Part shown: in pieces, positions 34,087-47,731 of the stretch
How the letters are laid out: each line of letters opens with the position of its first letter
Position numbering within the stretch: position 1 is the first letter of the stretch
NCBI GenBank assembly: GCA_026874595.1
Contig: CM049307.1
Location: 18,765,079-18,829,078, forward strand
Direction: 5' to 3'
Source: Sipunculus nudus
Taxonomy: Eukaryota > Annelida > Sipuncula > Golfingiida > Sipunculidae
DNA length: 64,000 nucleotides
Notes under the pieces: generated by a model
Told to the model about the DNA's origin: nothing
The model's input: the letters and a program-made list of their open reading frames with translations, nothing else
The model's database searches: none
Position numbers and translations under genes: made by a program

Positions 34087-35164
34087 TGCTTGATGTATGA
34101 AGAAATACACATGATCATATGCGATTTAATTTATGAATGTGACGTTTCTATCATCTGCAAGTTATCTGTTATCTGAAAGATCTGGAGTGATTAAGAACAC
34201 TTGGACATTCGACGGTAATATCTGCTTACGGCTCAATGACGAGAGCAAGAAACTGTTACTCCAATAACTGACTTAATGGATTTTGTTATTTGTTATTTCA
34301 GTTGAATTAGAGTTTGGGATTCGTATATAAAGAGCGGTTCTTTTTCATTTTACAGGTACACATGAACATTAACTGTTGAAGTCATTCATTACAGAATAGT
34401 TGCATGACTGACGTGCATCTAGGTTTAATCGTTAGTCCGATAGAGGCGTTTATTCATAGTGTACATTATAAGACCGCCGGCACATGGGTAGTGCGACGGT
34501 TTGGTTTTTGTCTATGTGATTCTGTATGTGCTGTTTATTTTTTATTCCACAATATCTTTCTTCATTTTTGCTGTAAAAATAAATTACGCTGAAGTAATGC
34601 CATTGGACAGGGCGATTGTTCATATAGTTGTTACACCATGCATGATGAGCTTTTTATCAAGAGCATGGGCTTCGTCCGAAAATCTGAGAAATGCGACTTC
34701 TGGTTCAGATTAGATAGACTATTTCTACCTTTTTTCTTTTCACTGTTCGCATTAACAGATATAACTGAACTGTTACCTTCGTGTTATTTTATATCTTATG
34801 TTTATTGTTTATGACAGGCCTTTCTATTTTTTTTATTTTTACTTCGTAGTGATATTACAATGTTACATCAAGGATGATAAACTGAATTATATACTTGCTC
34901 TTTGTACACAACGAACAAAATATTTTGCCGCTAAAACTGCTTGTACCTGAATAAGGAGGGGGTGGTCAAACATTCAAGAATACATTATTTCATTAACTAT
35001 TTATTGGAATTTCATTAACACAAAAATTGTTTAACTGTTTGTTGATTAATTTATTTCTACAGCGAGGGCCCGTAGAATACGTTCATGTTCTAAAGAATTC
35101 ATGGCCTTTGTCAGTTTGTGGACCTCGCGCCAACATTTTAAACAGATCATTGACACTTAGCAAT
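34085..35164. other. Non-coding segment upstream of element A, copy 2
   Basis: Counterpart of 18,553-19,600. Possible 5' UTR of element A; no protein recognised. Confidence 0.45.
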
Positions 35165-38100
35165 CGCTGTGTCCTAAGGTACATTCCAACCCTGGTCCGG
35201 GTACAACTAACATGTCTACTGAAAGACAATCCTCACGATTTATAATTTGTCATGTAAATATTCGCAGTATCTGAGAGCAAAGGAAAATTGAAAAATATGA
35301 GTTAAGTAATACTAAAAAAAATATTGATATGGTAACATATATAGTACAGAAACTTGGTTGGAATCATGTATTGATGACAAATTTAAATTGGATAATAGCT
35401 TTAATCCGCCAGTCCGTAAAGACAAAAACCTTAGAGGTGGCGGTGTGGCTATTTATGTCAATAATACCCTACCATTCATTAGAAGAGTTGACTTAGAACT
35501 GGAGGGAGTTACAAGTATATGGTTAGAGATTTATATGGAAAAAATATTGTTTTGGAGTATATTGTAGACCATCAAGACAAAGTGCTAAGGTTTTATTGAA
35601 ATCTTAAATGTTACTATTGACAGAGCGGTCGAAGAAAATCCTTATTCATTATTTATAACATCCGACTAAAATGATAGGTGTACTACTTGGGGACTCAGCA
35701 CATCTGAATAGTGACCTAGGTAACGAATTGTTTGAGCTCGTCTCGTCTCATGGCTTATGTCAGTTAGTAGATCAACCAACCAGAATAACTGAATACACTC
35801 ATTCTCTGTTGGACATTGTAATTACGGATTTAATCTGGAAGAGTACATAACCAGAAGCTGATCCTGGGTTGGGGGAGGGGGCAGGGGGTCCGCCCCCCCC
35901 CCTTTTTTTCACCCGAAGCAACCTTAAAGGGTTTTTGACGAAATTTTGCGGCCTTGACCCCCCCTTTCCGGACCTGATGACCTTTTTTTAGGATTTTCAT
36001 TAGTCCTTCTGGGTTAGACCCCCCTTTTCCTAAATTCTGGATCCGCCCCTGATAACTTAGACATATTGAGTCCTTTGTCAAGCTGTGATCACTGTACTTA
36101 ATTTTTTATGGTCGGTATCTCTTAAAAAGTGTAAGCCGGAGTCATATAAGCGAACTGTATTCTACTATGATCGTGCTGATTTGGGGGTTTAAGGGAGTAA
36201 TTGGGAACTGTTCCTTGGGACACCTGCTACAGTGTTATGATGAAGTTGCAAATATTGTCAACTACCATGAAAATATTATCATTAAACTCGTAAATGAATA
36301 CGTTCACAATTATTTTTGATCAAACAAAAAGAAAAACCCTGGATGAACAATAGATTGAAACTACTGTTTAGGAAAAGAAATATTGTTTAGAAAAAAGGTT
36401 CCGACGGTCAAACGAACAAGAACACTATTTAGTCTATGAAAGGATAAGAAATAATATCGTCCTGGAAAATCGTAAATCGTACAAAAATAGAAGCTTAATA
36501 TCAACCAGAAACTGTGCGATCCTATCACATTCAGGAGGTATTGGTTGAAAATATGTAAGTCTGTTTTTCAAGATAAACATTCTCAAAATGTCCCTCCCTT
36601 GGTTACTGATAAAGAAATTATATCAAATAATGATAATTAGGCAGATTACTTAAATAAATATTCTGCGCCCTTATGTAATATTTGAGGATGCTGATTCAGT
36701 TTTGCCTAGTATGGAAAAAATAACAACCTCGACCATTTCTTCTATAATTGTGTCTGAAGGTGATGTCAGAATGTTATGTCAGAGCTTTATGTAAGAAAGG
36801 CAACAGGTCCTGGAGGAATAAGTAATTTTATTCTAAAAAAAAAATTAAAAAAAAAACTTTCATGGGTGTCAGGAATGTTCTACTCTATTTATACGAGGCT
36901 ATTTGAGTAATAAGAAACAGTGTGTTATTCTGCAAGGGGAAAATCACAATATGCAAAAAAAAAAAAAAAAATCTGGAGTTCCACAAGCTCGATATTAGGT
37001 CCCTTGTTATTCCTTGTATATGTTAATGACAGTTATTTAAAATTTATAAAACAACATAAGATTATATGCTGATGACACGTGTTTATTTTTAGTAAGTAAG
37101 GATCCAGTCCGTGGTATGGCACGCTTATATACATGGGTCAATGACTGGTTTCTGATAATTTACTAACAAAACTCAAACTACATGTCTCTCTAACCGTTAA
37201 GACAAAGGTTATTCTCCATTGGTTTTAAATGGGGTTCATTTCCAAGAAGTTTAAAGCCTTATATACTTGGGTATTACGCTCACTCATAATTTACCGTGGT
37301 CGGAACATATACACGGAATTTGACAGAAGGCCATGAAGAGGCTTGGTATATTAAAATATTATCGTTGTACACTATCTAAAAAGGTACTTGAGAGATTTAA
37401 TAAATCTATGGTTCTGGCTTTACTCGAATATGGCTGTCAATGTAAATAATTGTAGCTGGAGTGTATTCATAGAAGAGCAGCCTTGAGCTGCAATGGAGCA
37501 TTGATGACTAAAGGGACGCAGAAAACAAGTTAAACTGGACTCCACTCCAAACACGAGCGAGTTCATGATCTTGTCTACTTTTAAGCGTATGACATTTGGA
37601 TTTGGGCCATCTCTTCATGAAAATCAACAGAATGTAAAAAACTGTGGTCATCAGTTCATAAAAGAGTTCTAATAAAAGAGAATCATTTTTTTTTCAGAAG
37701 CAAGCGACTATAGTCTTCTTTGCCATACGCCTGCAGACTTTGGAATAATTTACTTTTGTCCATAAGTGGTCGTGATAATTTACATACCATTTAGAATAAT
37801 CTAAGGATTAAGATGCTTTCTGGTCAGTTTAATCACAGAAGTTCTGTTTTCAGATAAAGGTTTCTAGAAATTAGAATTACAAGACTTAAACTTGGTGCTT
37901 GTATGCTGTATCGCTATCTCTTTGTCATCGGTAGGATAGATATTGTTGGCTCTTCCTCTCAGGTCTACTTTAAAATGATCAGAGACAGTACTCTGGAAAA
38001 CATAAGAAATTTATCTAATGAAAGTAAAATTGATCTGGCACCTAATTTTTGCCTTGAATGGCGAACAAAGAAAACCCGACTTAAAATTGTGGACATTTTG

Positions 38101-38965
38101 TTAAATCGCAATGACGTTCCTATGATGAACAGGAATAAACTTTATGATCTTGTACAAGAGTACATCGCACAAGAACGCATTAAATCAAATTTAATGTCGT
38201 TTAACCATCTTGAAAAGAGACTAAATAAATTTCAATATGCCAAAATCTAGGTATTATCGTTGATTCTTTTAATTATATATTTACTTGTATTTTCATATCA
38301 TGTTAAATGTAATATTGTTCATAGGTGTTGCTTGTATTTGTATAGTTTAGGTATATGTCTGTGTATTTATTTAATTGTGCTGCATATGGAAGCATTTACA
38401 TGTGGTGAGGTGTGTATATGCTGTCCATCTATTATAATTGAAGGTATATGTATGACATTATAATACACTTACATTTTCATGATTGTTTTTAACTGTTGAA
38501 TTTGGCGTGCAAGTATCATACGACATATCATTAACATGTTTGTGCTTATTGCATGTTCTGTTACAATATAGTTCTTTTTATATTCATATGTTGTTGTATG
38601 GCCAGGAGAACAATCATATTAGCCACATAGCTATATTGTAATCCTGTTACAATAAATATGTTACATATGGAAATATGATCCTTAGGGCTTCAGCTGTTAT
38701 ATTCAGGAATGCGCTTCCTAGTAACATCAGAGATGAACTCTTACTTTACGGTTTACGAAACTTGTATAGACTTACTTTTTAACCAAGTATACTTTATAAA
38801 AGTGATTGTATATCTTTTTATAGTATTTGAAGTTCTTAGTAAATACATTTTAAGCGCCTTAGAACATGTTTTAGAATATGAATAGGGCGTTTTAGAATTA
38901 CTTGTACTAGAATTTATTATATTGTACATCAAACAATTATTAGATTTAAATGTATTGAGGTTGTC
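35165..38965 (+). pseudogene. Near full-length element A: endonuclease plus reverse transcriptase
   Basis: This is the best-preserved copy of the retrotransposon. The endonuclease starts near HSNPGPGT (about 35,183-35,206), with KNLRGGGVAIYVNNTLPF (about 35,430-35,480) and LVDQPTRITEYTHSLLDI (about 35,764-35,817). It is interrupted by a MITE. The reverse transcriptase shows KATGPGGI (about 36,800), SGVPQ then ILGPLLFLVYVND in a shifted frame (about 36,973-37,030), the catalytic YADD box at 37,065-37,076, and the C-terminal extension at 37,903-38,250 (VPMMNRNKLYDLVQEYIAQE). An A-rich patch near 36,840 and many frameshifts break it. The 3' UTR runs to about 38,965 and lacks the Sola-like insertion, so it gives the empty site. 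CR1/jockey superfamily; the clade is not resolved. Confidence 0.82.
35852..36051. mobile_element. MITE-like insertion, copy 2 (200 bp)
   Basis: The same element, the same position and the same ATAAC duplication (35,847-35,851 and 36,052-36,056) as at 20,276-20,469. It was therefore present before the unit duplicated. It differs from copy 1 mainly in the length of its G, C and T runs. Confidence 0.72.
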
Positions 38966-41779
38966 AGACTCTACTTTTTTTCTGTTAGCCCCTATCGGTC
39001 TACACGGAATGGTTCCTCAGTCGTGTGTTCATATCTAACTTTTAAATAGAAGATTGGGCGACACGACTACGACCCGTGCAGATTCCGTGCCAGCTGATCC
39101 GGCCGGCATTTTACTTTTTCTTACATTTATCGTGTATTGTTCACGTCAGTGTTCTCGTCTTAACGCCTACTTTGCTGCTAAACAACGCCACCTGCCAAGG
39201 AAAAGAACCATAACGATATTAGAATAAGTGAAGGAAAATAGATACCGTCAAGAGAATAAAGATGTTATGAAAATAAAATAAAAAATATTATTCAAGCTTA
39301 TAAAATCTGCTTAAGTGTAATATAGTTAATCAATTAGGAGATACTAGTTTTATTGAATCAACATTTTCCGTAAATGTTTGAAAGATTTGCTTTAAACTTG
39401 ATCAGACTTGTTGGATAATTAGATTATACAGACTTGTTAAAATCAATAATTGAAGGTGTGAAGAGATTCCTTTGCAACAGGTTTTTGCAGCTGATGAGGA
39501 ACAAGTGCACAATAATTAACAACATGTTACATAATTGAGCTTTCTCCAATGTTTCTCTCGGGGCAAACACGAGCTTGTTTCGCGAGTTGCCGATAGTCGC
39601 AAGATTAAACAGAATGTGTTAGTTTATAAATCATGCACCAAAATGATCCATTTTTATACGTGGTTGAACACCAGAGGGCATAGGAGAAAATAATAATTGG
39701 TTAATGTAACGCCCACTTTTATCTTTTTCACTTTAATGTGTATAGAATCAATCAATACCACAAAATCGGTCCATCAATGGATTGTTTGGCCGCAAAAACA
39801 ATGTAACACAGTAGAAGGGCAGCAATACCCGAAGGCGATAACACTCAACTAGATTTTAAACCAAGAAGGTACATGGAAACGTTTTAAAAATTAAAATAAA
39901 ATAAGAGTTTGGTACAGAAACGTCATTCTTAAGGTTGCTACTAATTAATTTCCACACCATGGTCATTCTATAACCTAACAATCCTCGTAAAAATGGATAT
40001 ATAATTTTTCCACTCAAGTCAGGTCGTTCCACCAGTTAAAATATGACACGATAAGAGACGATTCCGTTAAATCGAAGATAGTAATAAAACTGATATTTAT
40101 TTCTATATTTATAAGAAATATCTGTTTACGTATAAGAATAGGAAGCTTTTGAACAGGACGATAACCTACCTGTGTAAAAAAACGTAACAAAGTAAGTTGG
40201 GACATTTCCAAAACTTTAATGGGATTTGTTATAGCATTGCCAAGTTTATGGAAGGAGATGTCCCGACCATCATTTGTTTTGCCATTCTCAGATAACATGT
40301 GCTCGATTTATACAAATAAATGAACTTAGGTAAGCTATATTACCAGCACGCAGATGCACGTCATAAATCCTGTCCGACAGCAAAGGTATTCTGAACAATT
40401 AAAATTTATGGATATCGCAACATTGAGTCTATGATTTTTCCAGATTTGTCATAGATAATTTATTTTTATCTACAGTTACATCCAACCTTACAATTTATTT
40501 GTTAATATTATTTATTTAATTTATTGTACCCTCCTGTATACACCTGTAGATTTACCTCGCGCCCAGGGGAGCACACAAATCATGCGGTCACACAAGAGCC
40601 GTTTTCACACAAAAAGCGTGTTTAATACCGTTTTTCTAAGACCAACTCAATATACCGCACTCGGTAAACATCGTTTTCATACTTCGCCAGAACAAGACTT
40701 ATTCAGTGCTTTATTCGATGCCGTATTCGACCGACTTCTCGTCATATGCTTTGCTTGCAGGTAAGGCATATTCTTTCTATTATTCATGCCTTGGAAATGG
40801 TATTCGACATGCATACTTTTGATAGATAGTCAGCTTGTTATAATATCAATGAATTGGTATCGAACCTACCTCCAGATGTGGTTTCACCGATGGGGATCAA
40901 AACGCAAATGTATACGATTGTTGTATGAACAAATGGTGGATTTAGAGGAAATAAAACCGTATTCGATACGGTAGTCAGTGAATATGAATGCAATATTTAC
41001 ACAGCTTTGGTTATTCTATCGACCAATCGCCCATGATCAAAGCCATTCACTCATTGGTGTCACACCGCCGAAGGAATGGACACTCAAGGTTCAAATCACC
41101 ACAAACACCGTAATTAAACTATTTGCTCTACTCCACATGGTAATTAAATTAAGCTAGAAGCTCTAACTGTCACACCTCTACTCTAGTCTGAGTAATTATC
41201 AAGGATATAACAGTGGATTACCATATCAAAGTATTAACCTGCATTAACTTAAACGGCTAAGCCAATCCTAATAGCACGCTCGCCAACGGATTAAGTATTC
41301 AGGTGCGTTGCCTTTGAAGTCTACAGTAAACAAAGTTATAACACGAACCATCTAGACTGATTCTCAAGGAATTATAACCGTACCAAAACTAATGTCAAAT
41401 AAGATACCTGGGTTCTCTAAACCAAGTTCTCACGCTAACATCTATACATGATACTCTATATTAATGTACAACAAATGAAAGAAGCAATCATCAAGTTTTA
41501 CTCCTTAGTTGAATATGCAATAAAATAACTAAGTCACAAATCTCTGATGACAATTGGTCGTTGCCTTTCCACAGTCTGAATATAATCACCTGCTCAGATC
41601 AGGTAAGCAGGTAGTAAGGATCTGCTCTGTTGTAGTTAGGGGGCTGCTGTATACATTTACTGTTGTCTGTCTTTGATGTCATGGATCTTTCTTCCTGTTG
41701 TTTTGTTGCTCCATCCCTGGCTAGACCGTCTGCTATTTCATTACGAATTACTTGCAATGCGATGATTTCCACGGCACAG
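38966..41779. other. Non-coding left part of the third unit copy
   Basis: Homologous to 10,464-13,989 with many indels. The hairpin at 40,956-40,972 is intact. The open frames that survive in copies 1 and 2 are broken here. About 730 bp are missing at 41,288 (CGCTCGCC joined to AACGGATTAAGTATTC). Confidence 0.6.
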
Positions 41780-44110
41780 TGACTGTTGTGAGTCTGCTCA
41801 AGGACGCAAGAGCAGAGATCAGGTCATACAATTCTCTGTACATGCCAATCTGAAGGCTCTGTAGGTCAGACAGAGCATCTGCCAGGAACATTTCATTTTA
41901 AAACTTATACACTTAAAATGTGTAGAGTAACGGCCGTTAGCGAAGGCGATCATTTCTTTTCTTCCTTCTAGGTAATTAATGAAGATTCCGGTGGCCACCA
42001 TGTTCGTTTGCCTGTTCAGTATACACACGGTTCCAGCAGGTCCAGTCTTGCGGGTAGTTGTCGCGGATGTGCTCAATGGTGTAAGACATCTTTTCAATAC
42101 TGCCCTCATTTTTTGCCATCACCGGGGATGCTACATTGAATCTGGGATGAGATCACATTATTCCAAGCAAGGTTCTCAAGTGCGAGTGAGATCCCAACGG
42201 GATCTTGATCCACATATTCTTGGTGTGTTGTTTTTAGAATCCTCGATTGGTTGATGAAGCTTCCTCTTTTCAGTCTTCCACTTCTTGGCTGTCACATTCT
42301 ATCCTTCACTGGGTGTCCTGCGAGTATTTGTTTAAATTTGCAGCTTGTACAAGAAACTTGGTAAATTTTCGGTACTGAAGATATTCTTGCCTTGTGATGG
42401 TCTCTAATTGGCTTATAGGTCTATTTTCCATCGCTCCAGTAATTGGTCTGAATGCTTAATTCAGCACTCCACTAACTATCAAAATTATCAGCAGTGCCCA
42501 GGATGTTTTACCGTACTCCAGAAGTTGTCTGACCCTGCCGGTGTACATTTTCTTGAGGATTTTGGAAATTGCACCCCATCTTGTACCTAAAAATATTTTT
42601 TTCATGTGGGCAAAAACGCACCTTTGCTCTAGTTTTATCAATTGTCAACCGTGGATCCAGGTCAGCCTCTTATCAAAAGTCATCCCCAGGTATATGGGGT
42701 TGTTCTCTGCCGGCAACGTATGTTCATTCATCCTGAGTTTGGCCTTCTGCTGTTTGGTGGAGAGGTTGAAGATGGTATTGGTGGTTTTACTGGGGTTGAC
42801 TGTAATGAGCAACTGGTTTGTCCAGGCCTTTCAGTGCCGTCTGCAGTTGGCCATTGTCAGGTATTCCTCAGTGCACCAAAGGACCAGGTTATCAGTATAG
42901 ATGGCACTTTAGACATGGATTAGAGAGCTCTGACAAAGTCATTGTTGAATATTAGTAACAGGGTTGGACAAAGCACACTTCCCCGTGGGACTCCTTTCTT
43001 CAGTGTCTTCTATCGGCTGAATGGCCAATTTACGTGGACTCTGGTCGTCCGGTTTTTCAAGTACTGGGAAGTCCACTTAACCACTTAAAATTTAGCCTGA
43101 AACGCCACTCTTCAGGATGTTCAGCCTCAGTCCATCTTTCCAGACTTTGTCAAAGGCTTTTTCATGTCTATCCATATTATAGGAGTGTGATTCTTTTCCT
43201 GAAAACCATCTTAAAACTTTTGAGCAATGTATGCTATTTATCTTCGGTTTAGTGTTTTTTCTCCAGGCCAGGTGCAGAGAGACTGTGGTATTGATGAGCC
43301 GTTCCATGAGTTGACCAATCAGCATGAGTCAAGCTGATTGGTCGATAACTTTCAACCTTGGTCTTTACCTTTCTTATGAAAGGGCACCATATTGCCAGAT
43401 CTGTGGAACATGCTAGTCTTCTAAGTAATGTGTACACAGACCCAGTAGTTTGATTTTTGCTCTCAAGTAGATGTTAAAGTATCTGATTCATGATCTTATC
43501 TGGCTCGGGAGGTCTCTTTTAAGTATCCAGAGCTTCTTCAGATACTCATGTTTAATAGCTTCATATAATCTGTTTTAAGATCCTGATGGATCCCGTTTCT
43601 GAGTTCTTCGTGAGTTCTTCTATCCAACGGTACAGTGATGTTACTGACCTTCTCATAACTATCTGCAAAACAGTCTGCTGCTTATACTCTTGTCAACATC
43701 TCTCCGCCTTGTTGTATCATAATGGGGGACACATTTGGTGCTTGTTGTTGAGTGCCATTTGTAAGTTTCCACAATTTGTGTTCTTCCTCGTCCAGATTGA
43801 ATCACTCTGTCGTTTATCTCCAATTGTATCTCACAGGTTGGATGTAATACTTTTTGTACTAAGCACAGGTGGCTTTATCAGTTTTGTTGTTTTAAACGGT
43901 TGGGTTTAATTCAATATTTTCCCTGGTCTTACAGACTTTGTTCTCGTTTTCTTGCATTTCCTCTTTCCAGTATGGCCTGCAGTTCTAACGTGCACCCGCT
44001 GAGACAGTTTCTTAAGTTGCTGCTTGAAACTAGAGGTTGTACTATTAATGTTATGGTCTATTGTTTGTATTCTTTAAATTTGGAAAACATATTCCAATCA
44101 GCATTGTGAG
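41780..44110 (-). pseudogene. Jockey/I-type retrotransposon remnant, third copy (most complete)
   Basis: It retains the RT palm that copies 1 and 2 lost. RRLACSTDLAIWCPF is at about 43,422-43,378, QLMERLINTTVSLHLAWR at about 43,312-43,260, and AFDKVWKDGL (RT block with the first catalytic Asp) at about 43,157-43,130. YTDNLVLW, the changed YADD box, is at 42,899-42,876. The RNase H remnant is at about 42,109-41,980. YADD has become YTDN, which alone would abolish catalysis, and there are several frameshifts. Its extra sequence shows where copies 1 and 2 carry deletions. Confidence 0.74.
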
Positions 44111-44329
44111 TGTTTTAGCATTTTGAGGTCTGTACTGCTTAGACAAAAACTCGGCCGCAAAATACATATGCGAACTAATAACATAATCTTCAAAAGAGGT
44201 TCTGCTTCAGGATCTTATTGTAATCAAAATTCAAGTAAAATATCTGTGAACTAACATAAAAATACACATTCTATAGTTTAGATTTTTAAATTATTGTAAC
44301 AAGGAGATTTACATTCAACTCGCTTGTCA

Positions 44330-44455
44330 GATCACTCGGACTCGAAGAAGACACGAGTTTGATTCGAACCTCAAGGACTCGGACTAGTATCCGGCTGACT
44401 TGGTCTCGAACTTGTGACGGGACTCAGATTGTGTCAACTCGACTACGTCGCTGGT
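44330..44455. repeat. GACTCG-rich tract, third copy
   Basis: Homologous to 16,094-16,230, with GATTCG and TGGTCTCG variants. Copy 2 has the same tract at about 28,070-28,190. Confidence 0.6.
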
Positions 44456-46429
44456 TGTGTGGACAAAGAACGATGCCCATCTATCCACTTACATTTTGTT
44501 TGATGCGTGACTGTCTTTTAAAACAATGCTAATTCTCAAACATCCCTCATTCCTTTGAATATTAAAAAAATAACCATCACAACCTATTGCCGATAATGGT
44601 ATTCCAACGGTCCCTCTTTCCTCATGCGTACTGGGTATCATTATCACTCATATAACTCGTGCAATTACGTTGACTTAGTGTCTGTAATATCATGCAATCT
44701 CCGTTACATCACAACATATCAACCTGCTACCGTGGTCCACTTCTTGTCCACTTCAGTATCTCGCGCAGGCTCAGCAAAACTTCCAATATTGAGTCTCTGT
44801 ATGGATATTGAGGCCATCTTTGGTCAGATGGGGAACCCTCAGATGACTTGTCTTATGTTAAATAGTCCCACTTCGTACGTTATATTCAATGACACGGACA
44901 CATGCGAAAAAAATGTTCCTTAGCAGTGTTTTTTTTCGCGGGGCACGGGGCGTTCTATGGCCACATGCCGTCTGCTAGAGGTGATCTGCTTTATAAGTAT
45001 TCCTTTGCCCATGGCCGGATGAAAAACCGAACTTAATGGTAATGGGAACTGGGGCTGGAATTTCTGAACTGATATTAAGTTGCACAATTTGGACGATTTC
45101 ATGGTTTTAGGTCACAGCTGTTAAATCTTGATGATTTAGTTCACGTTTGGGCAGAAGTATCTGTCGTAAAATTCACAGTCCAAACCCTGCCTTGCTCGAG
45201 GCGAACACTCAAAGCTAAACCATTATCCAAAATGGTTAAGCATGCAGAATTTAAAAAAAAAAAGTTGCCAAGGAAACCATATAATATTATATTTCGAGAC
45301 CAGGTAGATTTTGTCCAGATTTTCATGTAGGTTTGAAAAAACTCTCTATCTGTCTGTCTGCCTCTCTCACTCTATATATACATATATATATATTTAAACA
45401 TAATGGACACGAACAGAACTGAACTATGTAAAATGTTGAAATACGGAAGGAATAGGATGACCTTTAAAAATAGTAAAATGTATATGGCGCTACCACCTTT
45501 ATGCGCATAAAAAGTTAGAATCAATGGAGCTTTTGTTGGGAATATCTACAACAAATGGACACTGACGTTGAAAGTGCAGGGCAGTCATTTGAAAGTCAAC
45601 TAAAATACATAATTATGAAGGTCAATTCGAAGCATATCAATTCGTAATATGGAAACATTAGATAATATGGAAAATCTTTGAAGTATGTATAGTTGTGACT
45701 CTGGAGTTACCAATTAAACTTGACAGATGTGAAAGAGAAACGTGGTCAAGTTGACATTACAAACATCTTATGTAGTTTTCGTGGTCTTTGCTTGCCGAAC
45801 CTAATTGAGAACAGCTATCTCGTATTAGTATCCAGACTTGTTATGTTGTGGGAGTGCAATTACATCTCGAAAGTGGCGTGGATCCCGGCAGTCTGTTCAT
45901 TAGTGGGACTTATACCGGGATGAGCCTGTCACAGCAAACAGGAGAGGACCTATTTCAAACAGCAGAAAGAGACCTAACGGATGTACTTTATATAAATATA
46001 TATCCTAAGTACCCAGGTTAATCTTAATAAGGAATTAGTGTTTATGTGAGGGCGCTTTATTTGCCACAGGACATAACATTTTTTATATTAAAGCAAACAT
46101 GAATCATTGGTTCCTATGTACAAGACTGGAAATTATGACGAAAATGTCATTATTACGAAAAATGGTTACTATACAGTTAATATGAATGAGATGATACAAG
46201 TTTCTTTTAGATATTACACGTAAGTAGCTGAACATTCATTTTGTAAACCGTCTAGTCTTTAGAATTTTCATAAAACTATAATATAATAAATAACCACATG
46301 ATTCTGATGGGTGATTCCGATACAATTCTTTATTATCGCTTGTCCTGAAATCGTAATAGCAGGAGTATATAATACTGCGTCAACTAATGCTGATCCGCAT
46401 ACGTTAAAAAAGGGGTTATTCGTATCACC
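44456..46429. other. Non-coding right part of the third copy, with empty sites
   Basis: Contains the uninserted hAT target at about 44,483-44,502, then sequence matching 31,533-33,471. A 67-codon frame at 45,720-45,923 matches 32,733-32,936. The match ends at TATCACC (46,429), exactly where the Penelope remnant begins in copies 1 and 2. Confidence 0.6.
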
Positions 46430-47731
46430 GTACACACGAGGTTTTTTTAAATTATATTATGTTCAATCTGTCTCTGAGGTAAGGTCATTTTCCTCAAGCT
46501 GATTTTGTTCCATACAGAGATATTTTAGAAAACGGTAATTTTATAAATATTGGAGAAGTTTAAAGTAGGGAATGTGGTAGAATAGCGCATTAGAGTGTCT
46601 TAAGTTATAACACGTGTAAGTCACAATTGTATTATTATAGAATAAAAATTATTATAATCATTATATCGATTGAATTTTTCTTATATTCCCATGAGTTTCA
46701 GTTAAAAAACCCCTTCAATTCATACAAAAAGTTCCACTAATTTTAAATTCCTATTCTCTTTGCGCATCCCTTCCTTCACATATTGTCAATTCCTCTCCAC
46801 TCTGTTGCGTCTTTGTTTAATTTTTGATACCCTTTTCGACTTCAGTTCCTCTAAACACCTTATAATTCTAGATAATTTACTTATGGTTAGACCGTTAGAG
46901 TAATTTCTTGACACCTAGTCTTCAAAGTCCCAAAGCATAATACAACGCCACAATTGGGATTCAGCGTTATTGAATCAATGTTTCCTTTTTGGCGATAGGT
47001 TTATTTTCCCCTTTTGTTCTTTATTTCTATAGAAATACCTTGCGTATATTATGTTTTTGTAATCTGGAACAAAAATCTGTGTTTGTATTCCACCTAGCTC
47101 CACGACACTTTCCATCAACTCCAATAAGTTATTGTGGTCAATAAAATACATCCAATGCAGTGTATGTAAAGTAAATGGTAAATTATTTATTAGGCTCAAC
47201 AACATCACCTATCTTTTTTGGTCTTCACGGGCGCTATCAGTGGTGAACGGTGGGGAAAGTCGACCCCCTTATCTACATGCCTTGTATTGTCACTTTCAAC
47301 AGATCGGCCGCCCATAGTACTGGAAGGACCTTAGAGTCTTCCGGGTGATTTTCAAATGACTTAAATGTTGAAAATCCTCTCAGTTTACATTATTATCATA
47401 CAACCTGTTCCAAGAATTCCGTTCTTTGTACAATGAAAAAGTATACTTACTTGTCAGGACATAAGCAAAATGATAAAAAAATATTTATGAATAATTAAAT
47501 GGATGTTACAAGTCACTTTTATTTTCGAGGTTTTTTTTAATAAAATCACAGCATTCTGGCGAAATAAGAGTAATATAAATAACGATTTTTTAAATACAAT
47601 CCAATGGTGATAAATAATCAATAAAATATAGAGAAGTTATAAATATGTTATATATGGGCACGATATGATTGTACTGACATACATGGGTATGAGGAGACAG
47701 GAGTAAAGAACATTGTACGCGTGAATTACAT
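46430..47731. other. Unique AT-rich DNA, no gene recognised
   Basis: This stretch has no counterpart elsewhere in the window. Short frames (for example 46,975-47,208 on the minus strand) have no recognisable domain or splice context. Confidence 0.5.

Larger units (their letters stand above)
20710..36292. repeat. Large tandem repeat unit, copy 2 (15.6 kb)
   Basis: This is the second, longer copy of the unit. It repeats in order the AT-rich start, the ACAT microsatellite, the solo LTR, non-coding DNA, the jockey/I-type remnant, the GACTCG tract, the hAT-like insertion, the Penelope remnant and the element A endonuclease with its MITE. Here the hAT-like insertion is complete. Element A also does not stop at the unit edge but continues to about 38,965, so copy 2 keeps the original right flank. 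Confidence 0.88.
38966..46429. repeat. Diverged partial third copy of the unit
   Basis: Starting at GTTGTCAGACT (compare 10,464 and about 22,850) and ending at TATCACC (17,993 in copy 1; 33,471 in copy 2), this segment follows copies 1 and 2 with many more substitutions and indels, roughly 90% by eye. It has no solo LTR because its left edge lies beyond the LTR, no hAT-like insertion and no Penelope remnant. It lacks about 730 bp corresponding to 12,769-13,498. It keeps reverse-transcriptase sequence that copies 1 and 2 have both lost. It therefore split off before copies 1 and 2 separated. Confidence 0.85.
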
